64,000 nucleotides of DNA from assembly GCA_022767745.1 (NCBI GenBank), contig JALENN010000006.1, positions 124,001-188,000 on the forward strand, given 5' to 3'. Made by a program: the position numbers and the translations under genes. Source of the DNA: Alistipes sp. Lineage in GTDB: Bacteria; Bacteroidota; Bacteroidia; Bacteroidales; Rikenellaceae. The notes beneath the pieces were generated by a model. It was given only the letters and a program-made list of their open reading frames with translations. It did not search any database and was not told where the DNA came from. How positions within the stretch are numbered: position 1 is the stretch's first letter; every line of letters starts with the position of its first letter. Shown here piece after piece: positions 44,441 through 53,713 of this stretch.

Positions 44441-47400
44441 ATGCTGCACTCACTGAAACGTACACTCGTAACCCTGGCGGCGGCCGTGACGGCCACACTC
44501 GCCGTGCAGAGCGTCTCGGCCCAATACTACAGTTGGGGCGCCGACCCGGCACGCTTCCGCTGGATGCGCGAGTCGGACTCGCTCTCCGACGTCATATACC
44601 CGCGCCACGCCGCCGCCATCGGCGCCTCGACGGCATACTTCGTGCGGCGCATGCACCCCTACATATCATACGGCTACCGCCTGCCGGCGCTCGACCTGCC
44701 CTTCATCGTCCACCCCGAGAACATGCAGTCGAACGGACTGGTCATGTGGCTGCCCAAACGCGTCGAGTTCCTCACGGCTCCCGCCGTCGACGGCTACTCG
44801 ATGCCGTGGATAAAACAGCTCGTGGCACACGAGTACCGCCACGCCGTGCAGTACAACAACCTCAACGTGGGCGTGGTGAAGGCCGTAAGCTACCTGCTCG
44901 GCGAGCAGAGCTCCACCATCGGCCTGCTATTCATGCCGCTGTGGATGATCGAGGGCGACGCCACCATGTCGGAGACCGAGGCCTCGTCGTTCGGGCGGGC
45001 GCTGCAACCGCGCTTCACGCTCGAGTTCCGCGCCATGGGCGACATAGCCACCAAATACCGTAACACCGACAAGTTCCTCTGCGGGTCGTACCGCGACTTC
45101 ATACCCGACCACTACCAGCTCGGCTACCAGATGGTGGCACACGGCAACCAGCTGGCCGGCCGCGTCATCTGCGACGAGATCGCCGCCTACGGGCCGCGCC
45201 ACCCGTGGATGGTGGTATCGACGGGACTCACCATGAAGAAGCTCTTCGGCTTCACCACCCTCGACCTCTTCCGCAGCACCTTCCGCTCGCTGACCGACTA
45301 CTGGGCCACGCTGCCGCCCGTCAACCCCTCGACCGAGCTGCTACCGGCCCCCGCCGTCACCAGCTACACCACCTACTCCGACCCGATATGGGTCGACGGC
45401 CGCCTGCTGCTGACCAAGGAGGACCTCGACCGCCCGTCGCACTTCGTCACGCTCGACACCGCCACGGGACGCGAGCGCACGCTCTGCTACACGGGCTACA
45501 TATCGACACGCCCGGCATACGACGAGGCCAGCCGGAGGCTCTGGTGGACCGAGTACCGCCGCAGCGCCATGTTCGACGAGAAGGTCGACTCGCGCCTCTG
45601 CTACCTCGACCTCGACACGCTCCGCACCCGCGGCACGCTGCGCCCCCGCACCCTGCGCGGCGCCGACGCCCCACGCGGCAACATACTCTACCCCACGCCC
45701 GACCAGTCGGGCGGCCTGGCATGGGTCGACTACCGCGCCGACGGCATCTACACCATACACCACCGCACGGCCGACGGCACGCACCTGCACCGCAGCATGC
45801 CCTTCGGCGAAGAGATACACTCGCTGGCGTGGGACAACGCCACGCGCCGCCTCTACTACATCGCCACGGGCAACGAGGGCATGTGGATCGGTACGCTCGA
45901 CGGCGACTTCGCGCCGCAGCGCGTCACGCGCCCGGCATACATCACGCTGAGCAACCTGCGGGCGCGCGACGGACGCCTCTACTTCGGATCGATAGCGTCG
46001 GGACGCGACGAGGCCCACTGCTACGACCTGGCCTCGGGACGCGAGTACCAGATCACCGAGTCGCGCTACGGCTCGTTCGACCCCGCCCCCGCCGCCGACG
46101 GACGCCTCGCCGTCACCACATACGACTCGACGGGATACCATCCCGCCCTGCAGCGGCACAGCCGCACGCCGCGCGAGGTGGCCTACGCGCCCCTGCCGCG
46201 CAACCTGGTCAACCCACCGCGCGAGCGCTGGGGCACGATAAACCTCGACACGGTGCGCCTCGACTCCACCGTCGCCTCACGCGCCGCCGATGAGCAGAAG
46301 CCATATACGCGCCGCTACCGCAAGGCACTTGCGCTCTTCAACTTCCACAGCTGGGCGCCCCTGTCGTACGACCCCTTCTCGCTGAGCGAGGAGGGCGCCA
46401 TAAACATGAACCTCGGCGCCACGGTCATGACGCAGAACCTGCTCTCGTCGGCACAGGGATTCTTCACCTACGGCTGGAACTCGGAGCAGGGGTCGGTATG
46501 GAAAGGGTCGCTGCGGTACTACGGCCTCGGCCCCACCATCAGCCTCAACGCCACCTACGGCGGCCACCAGAACATCTACCCCGTGTACGTCTACAACTCG
46601 CACACGCACTCCATCGAGTTCCCCGAGCCGCCCAGGCAGGGACGCTACTACTCCGTCGGTGCCGACATATCGCTGCCCTTCATGCTCGACTGCGGCCACC
46701 ACATACGCTACATCGTGGCCTCGGCATCGTGGAGCTACTCGAACGGCCTCGTGGCCGACACCGGCCGCCTCAACATCGGCGAGGGCGGCATAAGCAACAT
46801 CGCCACCATAGGCTACAACAAGGGGCTGCACCTGACGGCCTTCTCGCTCGGCTACCAGGACATGACGCGCCTCTCGCACCGCGACTTCGCCACGCCGTGG
46901 GGCTTCGTCACCTCGGCCACCTACGCCATGAACCCCACCAACCGCGGCTTCAACGACCTGGTGTCGTTCTACGCCAAGGTCTACACGCCCGGCCTGCTGC
47001 CCCACAACAGCCTCACCATCGCCGCCGCATACCAGAACTCCTTCGGCGGATTCTCGAGCAAGGATGCCCTCTCGGCCCTGACGTTCAACTCGACGAAGCT
47101 GCTGCCGCGCGGATTCTACTCGACGCAGATCGAGAACAGGCACTACATAGCCGCCTCGCTCAACTACCAGCTGCCCGTATGGTATCCCGACGGCGGCCTG
47201 CGCGGAATCATATACTTCAAGCGCATACGCTTCAACGCAGGGTTCGACTACGCCCAGTTCCGCCGCACGAGCATCTACGCCGACGGCCTGCGCGAGCGCT
47301 GGCACCGCATCAACTCGTGGGGCGGCGACCTGACCTTCGACGTCAACCTGCTCAGCCAGCCCGCCTCGGCCACCGTCGGGCTGACCCTCTCGCTCTATAT

Positions 47401-47452
47401 CCCCAGCGAGGGCGGCGCATACTTCTCGGCGGGCATGGCCCTGCCCTTCTGA
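44441..47452 (+). CDS. Secreted gluzincin-like metalloprotease fused to propeller and barrel-like regions
   Basis: 1003 residues with a signal peptide (1-27, SVSAQ). An N-terminal domain (about 85-250) carries H130-E-Y-R-H134 and, 37 residues on, WMIEGDA (E171), the pattern of gluzincin zinc peptidases. Residues about 300-600 show short repeats typical of a TolB/PD40-like propeller (LSWDNATRRLYYI-type: HSLAWDNATRRLYYIATG, RARDGRLYFGSIASG). Residues 630-1003 alternate aromatic and polar residues in strands and end SAGMALPF, like an outer membrane beta-barrel ending in Phe. The three-part design suggests a protease displayed at the outer membrane. PBP1A follows 123 bases later. Confidence 0.72.
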   Translation: MLHSLKRTLVTLAAAVTATLAVQSVSAQYYSWGADPARFRWMRESDSLSDVIYPRHAAAIGASTAYFVRRMHPYISYGYRLPALDLPFIVHPENMQSNGLVMWLPKRVEFLTAPAVDGYSMPWIKQLVAHEYRHAVQYNNLNVGVVKAVSYLLGEQSSTIGLLFMPLWMIEGDATMSETEASSFGRALQPRFTLEFRAMGDIATKYRNTDKFLCGSYRDFIPDHYQLGYQMVAHGNQLAGRVICDEIAAYGPRHPWMVVSTGLTMKKLFGFTTLDLFRSTFRSLTDYWATLPPVNPSTELLPAPAVTSYTTYSDPIWVDGRLLLTKEDLDRPSHFVTLDTATGRERTLCYTGYISTRPAYDEASRRLWWTEYRRSAMFDEKVDSRLCYLDLDTLRTRGTLRPRTLRGADAPRGNILYPTPDQSGGLAWVDYRADGIYTIHHRTADGTHLHRSMPFGEEIHSLAWDNATRRLYYIATGNEGMWIGTLDGDFAPQRVTRPAYITLSNLRARDGRLYFGSIASGRDEAHCYDLASGREYQITESRYGSFDPAPAADGRLAVTTYDSTGYHPALQRHSRTPREVAYAPLPRNLVNPPRERWGTINLDTVRLDSTVASRAADEQKPYTRRYRKALALFNFHSWAPLSYDPFSLSEEGAINMNLGATVMTQNLLSSAQGFFTYGWNSEQGSVWKGSLRYYGLGPTISLNATYGGHQNIYPVYVYNSHTHSIEFPEPPRQGRYYSVGADISLPFMLDCGHHIRYIVASASWSYSNGLVADTGRLNIGEGGISNIATIGYNKGLHLTAFSLGYQDMTRLSHRDFATPWGFVTSATYAMNPTNRGFNDLVSFYAKVYTPGLLPHNSLTIAAAYQNSFGGFSSKDALSALTFNSTKLLPRGFYSTQIENRHYIAASLNYQLPVWYPDGGLRGIIYFKRIRFNAGFDYAQFRRTSIYADGLRERWHRINSWGGDLTFDVNLLSQPASATVGLTLSLYIPSEGGAYFSAGMALPF

Positions 47453-47481
47453 CGGCGCAAAACAGGGCCGGCACATGCGCC

Positions 47482-47500
47482 CGCGCACGTAATGTGCGCG
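47482..47500 (+). terminator. Weak hairpin after the metalloprotease-barrel gene
   Basis: A 7-bp stem (CGCGCAC with GTGCGCG, loop GTAAT) is followed by AGCAGGCGTATTTT, a distant short T run. Confidence 0.3.
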
Positions 47501-47528
47501 AGCAGGCGTATTTTCCGAAATAAATTTA

Positions 47529-47536
47529 TACCTTTG
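47529..47536 (+). promoter_or_regulatory. -7 promoter element of the PBP1A gene
   Basis: TACCTTTG matches TAnnTTTG exactly, 40 bases before the ATG. No -33 TTTG at proper spacing. Confidence 0.45.
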
Positions 47537-47575
47537 CATGTTGGGGTGGAAAGCCCCCTCACAAACTGACTTCAG

Positions 47576-49978
47576 ATGGATATCAAGAGAGCGATAAAGG
47601 ACAAGAACAACATAATCAAGGCCCTCTGGATCGTGGCCTTCGCCCCCGTGGCGCTCATCTTCCTCATGCTGCTGCTGGCGGCAACGGGCCTCTTCGGCCG
47701 CATACCCTCGTTCGAGGAGCTGGAGAACCCCAAAAGCAACCTCGCAACCGAGATCTACGGCGAGGACGGGCACGTCATCGGCACCTTCTTCGTCCAGAAC
47801 CGCTCCTACGTCCAGTACGCCGAGCTCTTCCCCCGCGACTCGTCGCGCGTGCTCAAGCTCGACGGCTACTACGTGCCGCCCGTGGTGGCGGCCCTCATCG
47901 CGACGGAGGACGTCCGTTTCCGCAGCCACTCGGGCATCGACATCCCGTCGCTCTTCCGCGTCGGCATCAAGACCGTCATGCTGCAGCGCCACTCGCAGGG
48001 CGGCGGCAGTACCATAACCCAGCAGCTGGCCAAGAACCTCTTCCCGCGCGACACGGCAAGCAACCGCAGCAAGGTAGGCCGCACGTTCAAGCTCGTGCAG
48101 TCGAAGTTCAAGGAGTGGATCACGGCCCTCAAGCTCGAACACAACTACACCAAGGAGGAGATCGCCGCCATGTACCTCAACACCGTGGCATACGGATCGA
48201 ACGCCTACGGCATAAAGTCGGCCGCCAGCACCTTTTTCGGCAAGGCGCCCGACGAACTCAACATACAGGAGGCCGCCGTGCTGGTGGGCGTGGTGAACGC
48301 CCCCACGCGATACTCCCCCGTGCGCAACTACGACAACTCGCTGGCGCGCCGCAACCTGGTGCTCGACCGCATGCGCGTGGCCGGCGCCATCACCCGCAAG
48401 GAGTGCGACTCGCTCTCGGCGCTGCCCATAACACTCAACTACCAGCCCATATCGCACAACGAGGGCGAGGCGACATACTTCCGCGAGATGCTGCGCCAGG
48501 TGATGACGATGCAGCGCCCCACGCGCCGCCAGTTCCTCACCGACTGGGACTACGAGCAGGCCGTCAAGCAGTATGACGAGAACCCGATCTACGGCTGGTG
48601 CCTGAAGAACACCAAGGCCGACGGTACGCCCTACAACATCTACCGCGACGGTCTGCGCATATACACCACCATCAACCCCACGATGCAGCGCTACGCCGAG
48701 CGCGCCATGCAGAAGCAGCTCGAGACCGTGATACAGCCCACGATCGACCGCCAGGTCGCCGCTACGGGCGTCCTCTTCCAGGACACCACACCCGAGGAGC
48801 GCGAGCAGATCGTAATGCGCGCCATCAAGGGCTCGGACCGCTACCGCCAGATGCGCAAGGAGGGCGCCACCGAGAAGGAGATCATGGCCGCCTTCGACCG
48901 CAAGTGCGAGATGAGGGTCTTCACCTTCAAGGGCGAGCGCGACACGGTGATGACGCCGCGCGACTCGATCCTCCACCACAAGCGCATCATGCGCGCCAGC
49001 TTCGTGGCGATGGATCCCCGCACGGGCCACGTCAAGGCCTACATCGGAGGTCCCAACTTCCGCTACTTCAAGTACGACATGGCCAAGCAGGGCAAGCGAC
49101 AGATCGGGTCTACGGTCAAGCCCTTCATCTATACGTTCGCCATCGACCACCTGGGCCTCAACCCCTGCACCATGGCGCCCAACCTGCCCGTCTCGATCGA
49201 GACCCCGGCGGGCATATGGTCGCCCAAGGAGGCCGGCAAGGTGGAGTACGACGGCGTGCTGCACCCCCTCTACTGGGGTATGGCCAACTCGCGCAACAAC
49301 TACTCGGCGTGGATCATGAAGCAGGCCAAGCAGCCCGAGGCCGTGGCCGACTTCCTGCACAACATGGGTATCCGCAGCTACATATACCCCGCCTACGCCC
49401 TCTGCCTCGGATCGTTCGACTCGAACGTCTTCGAGCTGGTGAGCGCCTACTCGACATTCGTCAACGAGGGTGTATATACCGAGCCAATATTCGTGACACG
49501 CATCGAGGACCGTCAGGGCAACCTCATCTCAACCTTCATACCCAAGTCGCAGGACGCCATAAGCAAGACCACGGCATACACCATGCTCACCATGCTGCAG
49601 CGCGTCATCACGGCCGGTACGGGAGGACGCCTCGGATGGCAGTTCGGCATGCAGAACATGGACATAGGCGGTAAGACGGGTACCTCGAACGAGAACCGCG
49701 ACGCATGGTTCATGTGCGTGACCCCGACACTCGTGGCCGGAGCATGGGTCGGCGGCGAGGACCAGTCGGTACACCGCACCGCGGGCGGCGAGGGAAGCGT
49801 CATGGCCCTGCCCATCGTGGGCGAGTTCCTCAAGTCGGCATACGACGACCCGCGCCTGGGCATGAGCCGCAGCGCCAAGTTCACCCGTCCCGACGGCTGG
49901 CAGCCCTACGACTGCCCCAAGGCCGTAGATCCCGGCACGGGAGCCGTACAGCAGACCGAGGACGAGTTCTTCGACTGA
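47576..49978 (+). CDS. Bifunctional penicillin-binding protein 1A
   Basis: 800 residues, anchored by a transmembrane helix at 15-40. The GT51 glycosyltransferase domain has E111 in TEDVRFRSHSGID and GGGSTITQQLAKNLFPRD. The transpeptidase domain has the acyl-enzyme S512 in GSTVKPFIYT, NSRNN as the SxN motif, and GGKTGTSNEN. It polymerises and cross-links peptidoglycan in the periplasm. The segment between domains (about 330-430) includes a longer inter-domain region common in Bacteroidota class A PBPs. The asd gene follows after 96 bases, possibly in the same transcript. Confidence 0.95.
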   Translation: MDIKRAIKDKNNIIKALWIVAFAPVALIFLMLLLAATGLFGRIPSFEELENPKSNLATEIYGEDGHVIGTFFVQNRSYVQYAELFPRDSSRVLKLDGYYVPPVVAALIATEDVRFRSHSGIDIPSLFRVGIKTVMLQRHSQGGGSTITQQLAKNLFPRDTASNRSKVGRTFKLVQSKFKEWITALKLEHNYTKEEIAAMYLNTVAYGSNAYGIKSAASTFFGKAPDELNIQEAAVLVGVVNAPTRYSPVRNYDNSLARRNLVLDRMRVAGAITRKECDSLSALPITLNYQPISHNEGEATYFREMLRQVMTMQRPTRRQFLTDWDYEQAVKQYDENPIYGWCLKNTKADGTPYNIYRDGLRIYTTINPTMQRYAERAMQKQLETVIQPTIDRQVAATGVLFQDTTPEEREQIVMRAIKGSDRYRQMRKEGATEKEIMAAFDRKCEMRVFTFKGERDTVMTPRDSILHHKRIMRASFVAMDPRTGHVKAYIGGPNFRYFKYDMAKQGKRQIGSTVKPFIYTFAIDHLGLNPCTMAPNLPVSIETPAGIWSPKEAGKVEYDGVLHPLYWGMANSRNNYSAWIMKQAKQPEAVADFLHNMGIRSYIYPAYALCLGSFDSNVFELVSAYSTFVNEGVYTEPIFVTRIEDRQGNLISTFIPKSQDAISKTTAYTMLTMLQRVITAGTGGRLGWQFGMQNMDIGGKTGTSNENRDAWFMCVTPTLVAGAWVGGEDQSVHRTAGGEGSVMALPIVGEFLKSAYDDPRLGMSRSAKFTRPDGWQPYDCPKAVDPGTGAVQQTEDEFFD

Positions 49979-50074
49979 CAACGCAACGCAGTGGCCACGC
50001 AAGACATATGACACGCGCGGGCCTCGCGGCACACAAGGAACGAGAATTATAAACCAAACAGGTATTCGACAGAT

Positions 50075-51082
50075 ATGAAAATTGCAATCGTAGGCGCGAG
50101 TGGCGCCGTGGGACAGGAGTTCCTCACCATCCTGAACGAAAGGACCGATTTCCCCGTTGACGAGTTGCTGCTCTTCGGATCGGAGCGCAGCGCGGGACGT
50201 ACATACAACTTCCGCGGCCGCGAGGTCAAGGTGCAGCTGCTGCAGCACAACGACGACTTCAAGGGTGTGGACATAGCCCTCACGTCGGCCGGCGCCGGCA
50301 CCTCGAAGGAGTTCGCCGAGACCATCACCAAGCACGGCACGCTGATGATCGACAACTCGAGCGCCTTCCGCATGGATTCGGACGTGCCTCTCGTCGTACC
50401 CGAGGTGAACCCCGAGGATGCGCTCAACGCTCCGCGCCGCATCATCGCCAACCCCAACTGCACCACCATACAGATGGTCGTTGCGCTGAACGCCATCGAG
50501 AAGGTATCGCACATACGCCGCGTGCATGTGGCCACCTACCAGTCGGCCAGCGGCGGCGGCGCACAGGCCATGGCCGAGCTGCGCACGCAGCACGCCCAGA
50601 TCGTGGCAGGCGAGGAGCCCACGGTTGAGAAGTTCGCCTACCAGCTGGCATATAACGTAATACCCCACATCGACGTCTTCACCGACAACGACTACACCAA
50701 GGAGGAGATGAAGATGTACAACGAGACGCGCAAGATCATGCACTCGGACATCGAGGTGTCGGCCACCTGCGTGCGCGTGCCCGTCATGCGCGCCCACTCG
50801 GAGAGCATCTGGGTGGAGACCGAGCGTCCCGTCACCCCCGACGAGGCCCGCAAGGCCTTTGCCGAGGCCGAGGGTGTGGTGCTGATGGACAACCCCTCGG
50901 AGAAGGTATACCCGATGCCGCTCTTCATCGCCGGCAAGGACCCCGTATACGTGGGCCGCATACGCCGCGACCTGACCTCGGCAAACGGACTCACCTTCTG
51001 GTGCGTCGCCGACCAGATCAAGAAGGGCGCCGCCCTCAACGCCGTGCAGATAGCCGAGTGGCTCATCCGCAACCGCAAGTAG
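50075..51082 (+). CDS. asd: Aspartate-semialdehyde dehydrogenase
   Basis: 335 residues. NADP site [12 protein letters not shown] at 5-16, the nucleophile C129 in ANPNCTTIQ, the [13 protein letters not shown] segment, and HRxH-like VPVMRAHSE. It reduces aspartyl phosphate to the semialdehyde, feeding diaminopimelate, lysine, threonine and methionine, and here also supplies the substrate of carboxynorspermidine synthase. There is no clear promoter in the 96-base gap after PBP1A, so it may be cotranscribed with it. A strong hairpin follows. Confidence 0.95.
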   Translation: MKIAIVGASGAVGQEFLTILNERTDFPVDELLLFGSERSAGRTYNFRGREVKVQLLQHNDDFKGVDIALTSAGAGTSKEFAETITKHGTLMIDNSSAFRMDSDVPLVVPEVNPEDALNAPRRIIANPNCTTIQMVVALNAIEKVSHIRRVHVATYQSASGGGAQAMAELRTQHAQIVAGEEPTVEKFAYQLAYNVIPHIDVFTDNDYTKEEMKMYNETRKIMHSDIEVSATCVRVPVMRAHSESIWVETERPVTPDEARKAFAEAEGVVLMDNPSEKVYPMPLFIAGKDPVYVGRIRRDLTSANGLTFWCVADQIKKGAALNAVQIAEWLIRNRK

Positions 51083-51100
51083 GCCGGCTGCATACAACAG

Positions 51101-51140
51101 CATACGGGACGGAAAGCTCTCTTTCCGTCCCGTATGCTTT
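51101..51140. terminator. Bidirectional terminator after asd
   Basis: A perfect 16-bp stem (CATACGGGACGGAAAG and its complement, loop CTCT) is followed by CTTTATAA, between convergent genes. Confidence 0.8.
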
Positions 51141-51153
51141 ATAATAGCACAGC

Positions 51154-52107
51154 CTATCGCCGCGCGAAGATCTCGTCCGGCACCTCACCCGTCCAGCAAT
51201 CGGGGCGTTCGACTCCGAACAGATGCAACACCACGGCGGCCGTGTTGACCGTATTGTTCGTGCTTGTCATCTCCACGCCGCGGGCTATGCCCGGCCCTGC
51301 TATACCCCACGGCACGATCATCTCGTGCGTCGTAACGCCACCGTGGCCGTACTCGATACCTCCGTGGTCCGACAGGAACATTATGTGCGAGTCGTCGTAC
51401 AGGCCCTCTTCGCGCATGCGGTCCAGCAGACGCCCGATCTCGGCATCGGCCTCCTCGATCGAACGTATGTACTCGGGCGACATCCACTTGTAACGATGGC
51501 CTGCGTGGTCGGTATGCACCGAGTATAGGAACACCAGCGTCGGACGATCGCGGTTCTCGCGCATGAACTCCAGCGCCCGGTCGTAATATGGTACATAGGC
51601 ATCGTTCTCGAGATAGAGAGACTCGTCGATATAGCGCTCGTTGTAGGGATAGAAGAGATTGATCCAGTTGTAGTAGAATGCCGTACGTGCCTCGGGTATG
51701 GCATCCTTCAGCACCTTGAACACCGACGGATAGTAGCCGTCGGCGTCGCGGGCCACGGCCGGCAGCACAAACTTATCCTTCGTCCAGCTGTTGTCGACAA
51801 CACCGTGCTGCTCGGGTCCGCTGCCTGTCAGATGGCTCGTCCAGTTGGGCAGCGTAACTGACGGCATCACCACACGCGTCGACATCGAGGCCACACCTTC
51901 GGCGAGCAGGCCGTCGATACGCGGCGTGCGCGCCTTGCGCAGGCCCTCGACGCATATTCCGTCCAGGCCTATGAGCAGCACCCGCTTCCCCTTTATACGT
52001 TTGCGGCCGCCGGCCGCTGCCAGAGCCTCGGCGGCAGGCGCGGCCACACTCAGGGCCACCGCACCGGCAAGGCTTCGCTCCAGAAACTTCTTGCGAGAGA
52101 TTTTCAT
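51154..52107 (-). CDS. Exported nucleotide pyrophosphatase/phosphodiesterase-like protein
   Basis: 317 residues, alkaline-phosphatase superfamily, NPP branch. The nucleophile is T85 in MPSVTLPNWTSH, with metal ligands D49 (LIGLDG), VHTDHAGH and LSDHGG. An N-terminal export signal (1-32) has SRKKFLERS, Tat-like but without the RR pair. It should cleave phosphodiester bonds of nucleotides, or possibly phospho-lipids or -sugars, in the periplasm. It is shorter than eukaryotic NPPs, as usual for bacterial ones. It has a good promoter of its own and converges on asd. Confidence 0.87.
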   Translation of the reverse strand: MKISRKKFLERSLAGAVALSVAAPAAEALAAAGGRKRIKGKRVLLIGLDGICVEGLRKARTPRIDGLLAEGVASMSTRVVMPSVTLPNWTSHLTGSGPEQHGVVDNSWTKDKFVLPAVARDADGYYPSVFKVLKDAIPEARTAFYYNWINLFYPYNERYIDESLYLENDAYVPYYDRALEFMRENRDRPTLVFLYSVHTDHAGHRYKWMSPEYIRSIEEADAEIGRLLDRMREEGLYDDSHIMFLSDHGGIEYGHGGVTTHEMIVPWGIAGPGIARGVEMTSTNNTVNTAAVVLHLFGVERPDCWTGEVPDEIFARR

Positions 52108-52138
52108 TTTCGGCTAAGTAGATAGGTAGGTTTACATA

Positions 52139-52170
52139 CAAAGATATAAAATTGTATGCGCCAAACCAAA
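52139..52170 (-). promoter_or_regulatory. Promoter of the phosphodiesterase gene
   Basis: On the minus strand TTTG (complement of 52167-52170) and TATCTTTG (complement of 52139-52146) have a 20-base spacer, an exact consensus. Confidence 0.65.
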
Positions 52171-52194
52171 TCATCGCGCAACCGCACCGATCAC

Positions 52195-52232
52195 AAAAAG
52201 GCCTCCTTCGGTTAATCCCCGAAGGAGGCCTT
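52195..52232 (-). terminator. Terminator of the mre-mrdA-rodA operon
   Basis: A perfect 14-bp stem (AAGGCCTCCTTCGG with CCGAAGGAGGCCTT, 7-base loop) reads into TTTTTG on the minus strand. Confidence 0.85.
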
Positions 52233-52261
52233 ACGGTATGTTTTGCGCATCCCGTCCGCCG

Positions 52262-53713
52262 CTAACGCACCGACATAAGGCCCTTGCGGGGCGAGGCGTC
52301 GAGGCGTATGGCTATAAAGACGAGTATGGTGAATGCCACGAGCGACGAGCCTCCGTAGCTGAGGAACGGCAGCGGGATACCCATCACGGGGAATATGCCG
52401 ATGGTCATGCCCACATTCACCATGACATGGAACAGCAGTATGGCGGAGACGCAGTAGCTGTATATGCGGCTGAAGGGCTCCTCCTGCCGCTCGCCTATCT
52501 GCATAAGGCGCAGGATCAGGGCGCAGAGCAGTCCCAGCACCACCATCGCGCCGATGAAGCCCCACTCCTCGCCCACGGTGCAGAAGATGAAGTCGGTATG
52601 CTTCTCGGGCACGAAGTTGTACTTGATCTGCGTACCCTGCATGAATCCCTTGCCGAAGAGGCCGCCCGAGCCGATGGCTATCTTCGACTGGTTGACGTTG
52701 TAGTCGGCGCCGTGGGGATCGCTCACGATGCCGAGGAAGCTGAGGATACGCTCGCGCTGGTGGGGCTGGAGGATGGTCTCGAAGATCATATCGGCCGTAG
52801 GCACGAATACCATCGAGCCGATGAACAGGGCCAACGACACCATGATGGCCGATATGTTCTTGCGCAGGGCGTAGACCGCAGCCACCACGACCGCCACCGC
52901 CATCACTATGACGGCCGCGGCATAGGCGCTGAGCGCCCCGTCCCAGAAGAGGAGCGAGGCCCCGTACAACAGGGCCGTGGCCAGCGTCACCGTCGCCAGG
53001 AATATGGTGTGCGCACGCCAGGCACCTATCATCATGGCGTCCGACACGGTGAATATTATCACCAGCAGCGCGAGCAGGAACAGCGGCGTGAAGAGGAACG
53101 AGAAGATGAACAGCGCGGCCACCAGTATGATGGGAATACAGATCCACTTGTTCAGACCCTCGCGGTAGAGCACGAATAGGAACGAACACAGCACCACGCC
53201 CGAACCCGTGTCGTTCTGCAGCACGATGATGGCCAGCGGCAGCAGTATGACGAAGGCCACGCGCAGCAGGTCGCCGATGCGGCGTATCGAGAACGAATAG
53301 TTGCTCATCATGCGGGCCACGGCCAGCGCCGTGGCTATCTTGACGAACTCGACGGGCTGCACCCTCACCGACCCGAACTCGAACCACGCCTTGGCTCCGT
53401 TCACCTCGCGGCCGAACAGCAGCACCGCCACCAGCAGCACCAGACCCGCCGCATAGGCGTAGTAGGCATACATGTGGTAGTAGCGGGCGTCGAGCAGCAG
53501 TATCACCAGCGCCGCGCCGAGCGCCGCGCCGATCCACACGGCCTGCTTCATGTAGAAGTGTTCTAGCGAGAAGAAACCGCTGATCGTATCGTCGTACGAG
53601 GCCGAGACGATGCTCACCATACCCGCGGCGACAAGCAGCAGGTAGAGAATGACGGCCACGCGGTCGACACCCTCGAACAGAGACATCTGACGGTTGTTAT
53701 CTATCCTCGGCAT
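52262..53713 (-). CDS. rodA: Rod-shape-determining SEDS glycosyltransferase RodA
   Basis: 483 residues, around ten transmembrane helices. SEDS landmarks: AKAWFEFGSVRVQPVEFVKIA, VVLCSFLFVLYREGLNKW, QSKIAIGSGGLFGKGFMQGTQ and the C-terminal NVGMTIGIFPVMGIPLPFLSYGGSS. It polymerises lipid II into glycan strands together with PBP2 for side-wall growth. It is longer than E. coli RodA (about 370) through an extra hydrophobic segment near 190-300. Its start overlaps the mrdA stop by 17 bases, so the two are translationally coupled. Confidence 0.94.
   Translation of the reverse strand: MPRIDNNRQMSLFEGVDRVAVILYLLLVAAGMVSIVSASYDDTISGFFSLEHFYMKQAVWIGAALGAALVILLLDARYYHMYAYYAYAAGLVLLVAVLLFGREVNGAKAWFEFGSVRVQPVEFVKIATALAVARMMSNYSFSIRRIGDLLRVAFVILLPLAIIVLQNDTGSGVVLCSFLFVLYREGLNKWICIPIILVAALFIFSFLFTPLFLLALLVIIFTVSDAMMIGAWRAHTIFLATVTLATALLYGASLLFWDGALSAYAAAVIVMAVAVVVAAVYALRKNISAIMVSLALFIGSMVFVPTADMIFETILQPHQRERILSFLGIVSDPHGADYNVNQSKIAIGSGGLFGKGFMQGTQIKYNFVPEKHTDFIFCTVGEEWGFIGAMVVLGLLCALILRLMQIGERQEEPFSRIYSYCVSAILLFHVMVNVGMTIGIFPVMGIPLPFLSYGGSSLVAFTILVFIAIRLDASPRKGLMSVR

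Noticed and set aside
46277..49360. 1027-codon open frame on the minus strand opposite the metalloprotease-barrel and PBP1A genes
   Set aside because: Spans two confidently assigned plus-strand genes and their gap; composition is shadow-like and shows no motif.
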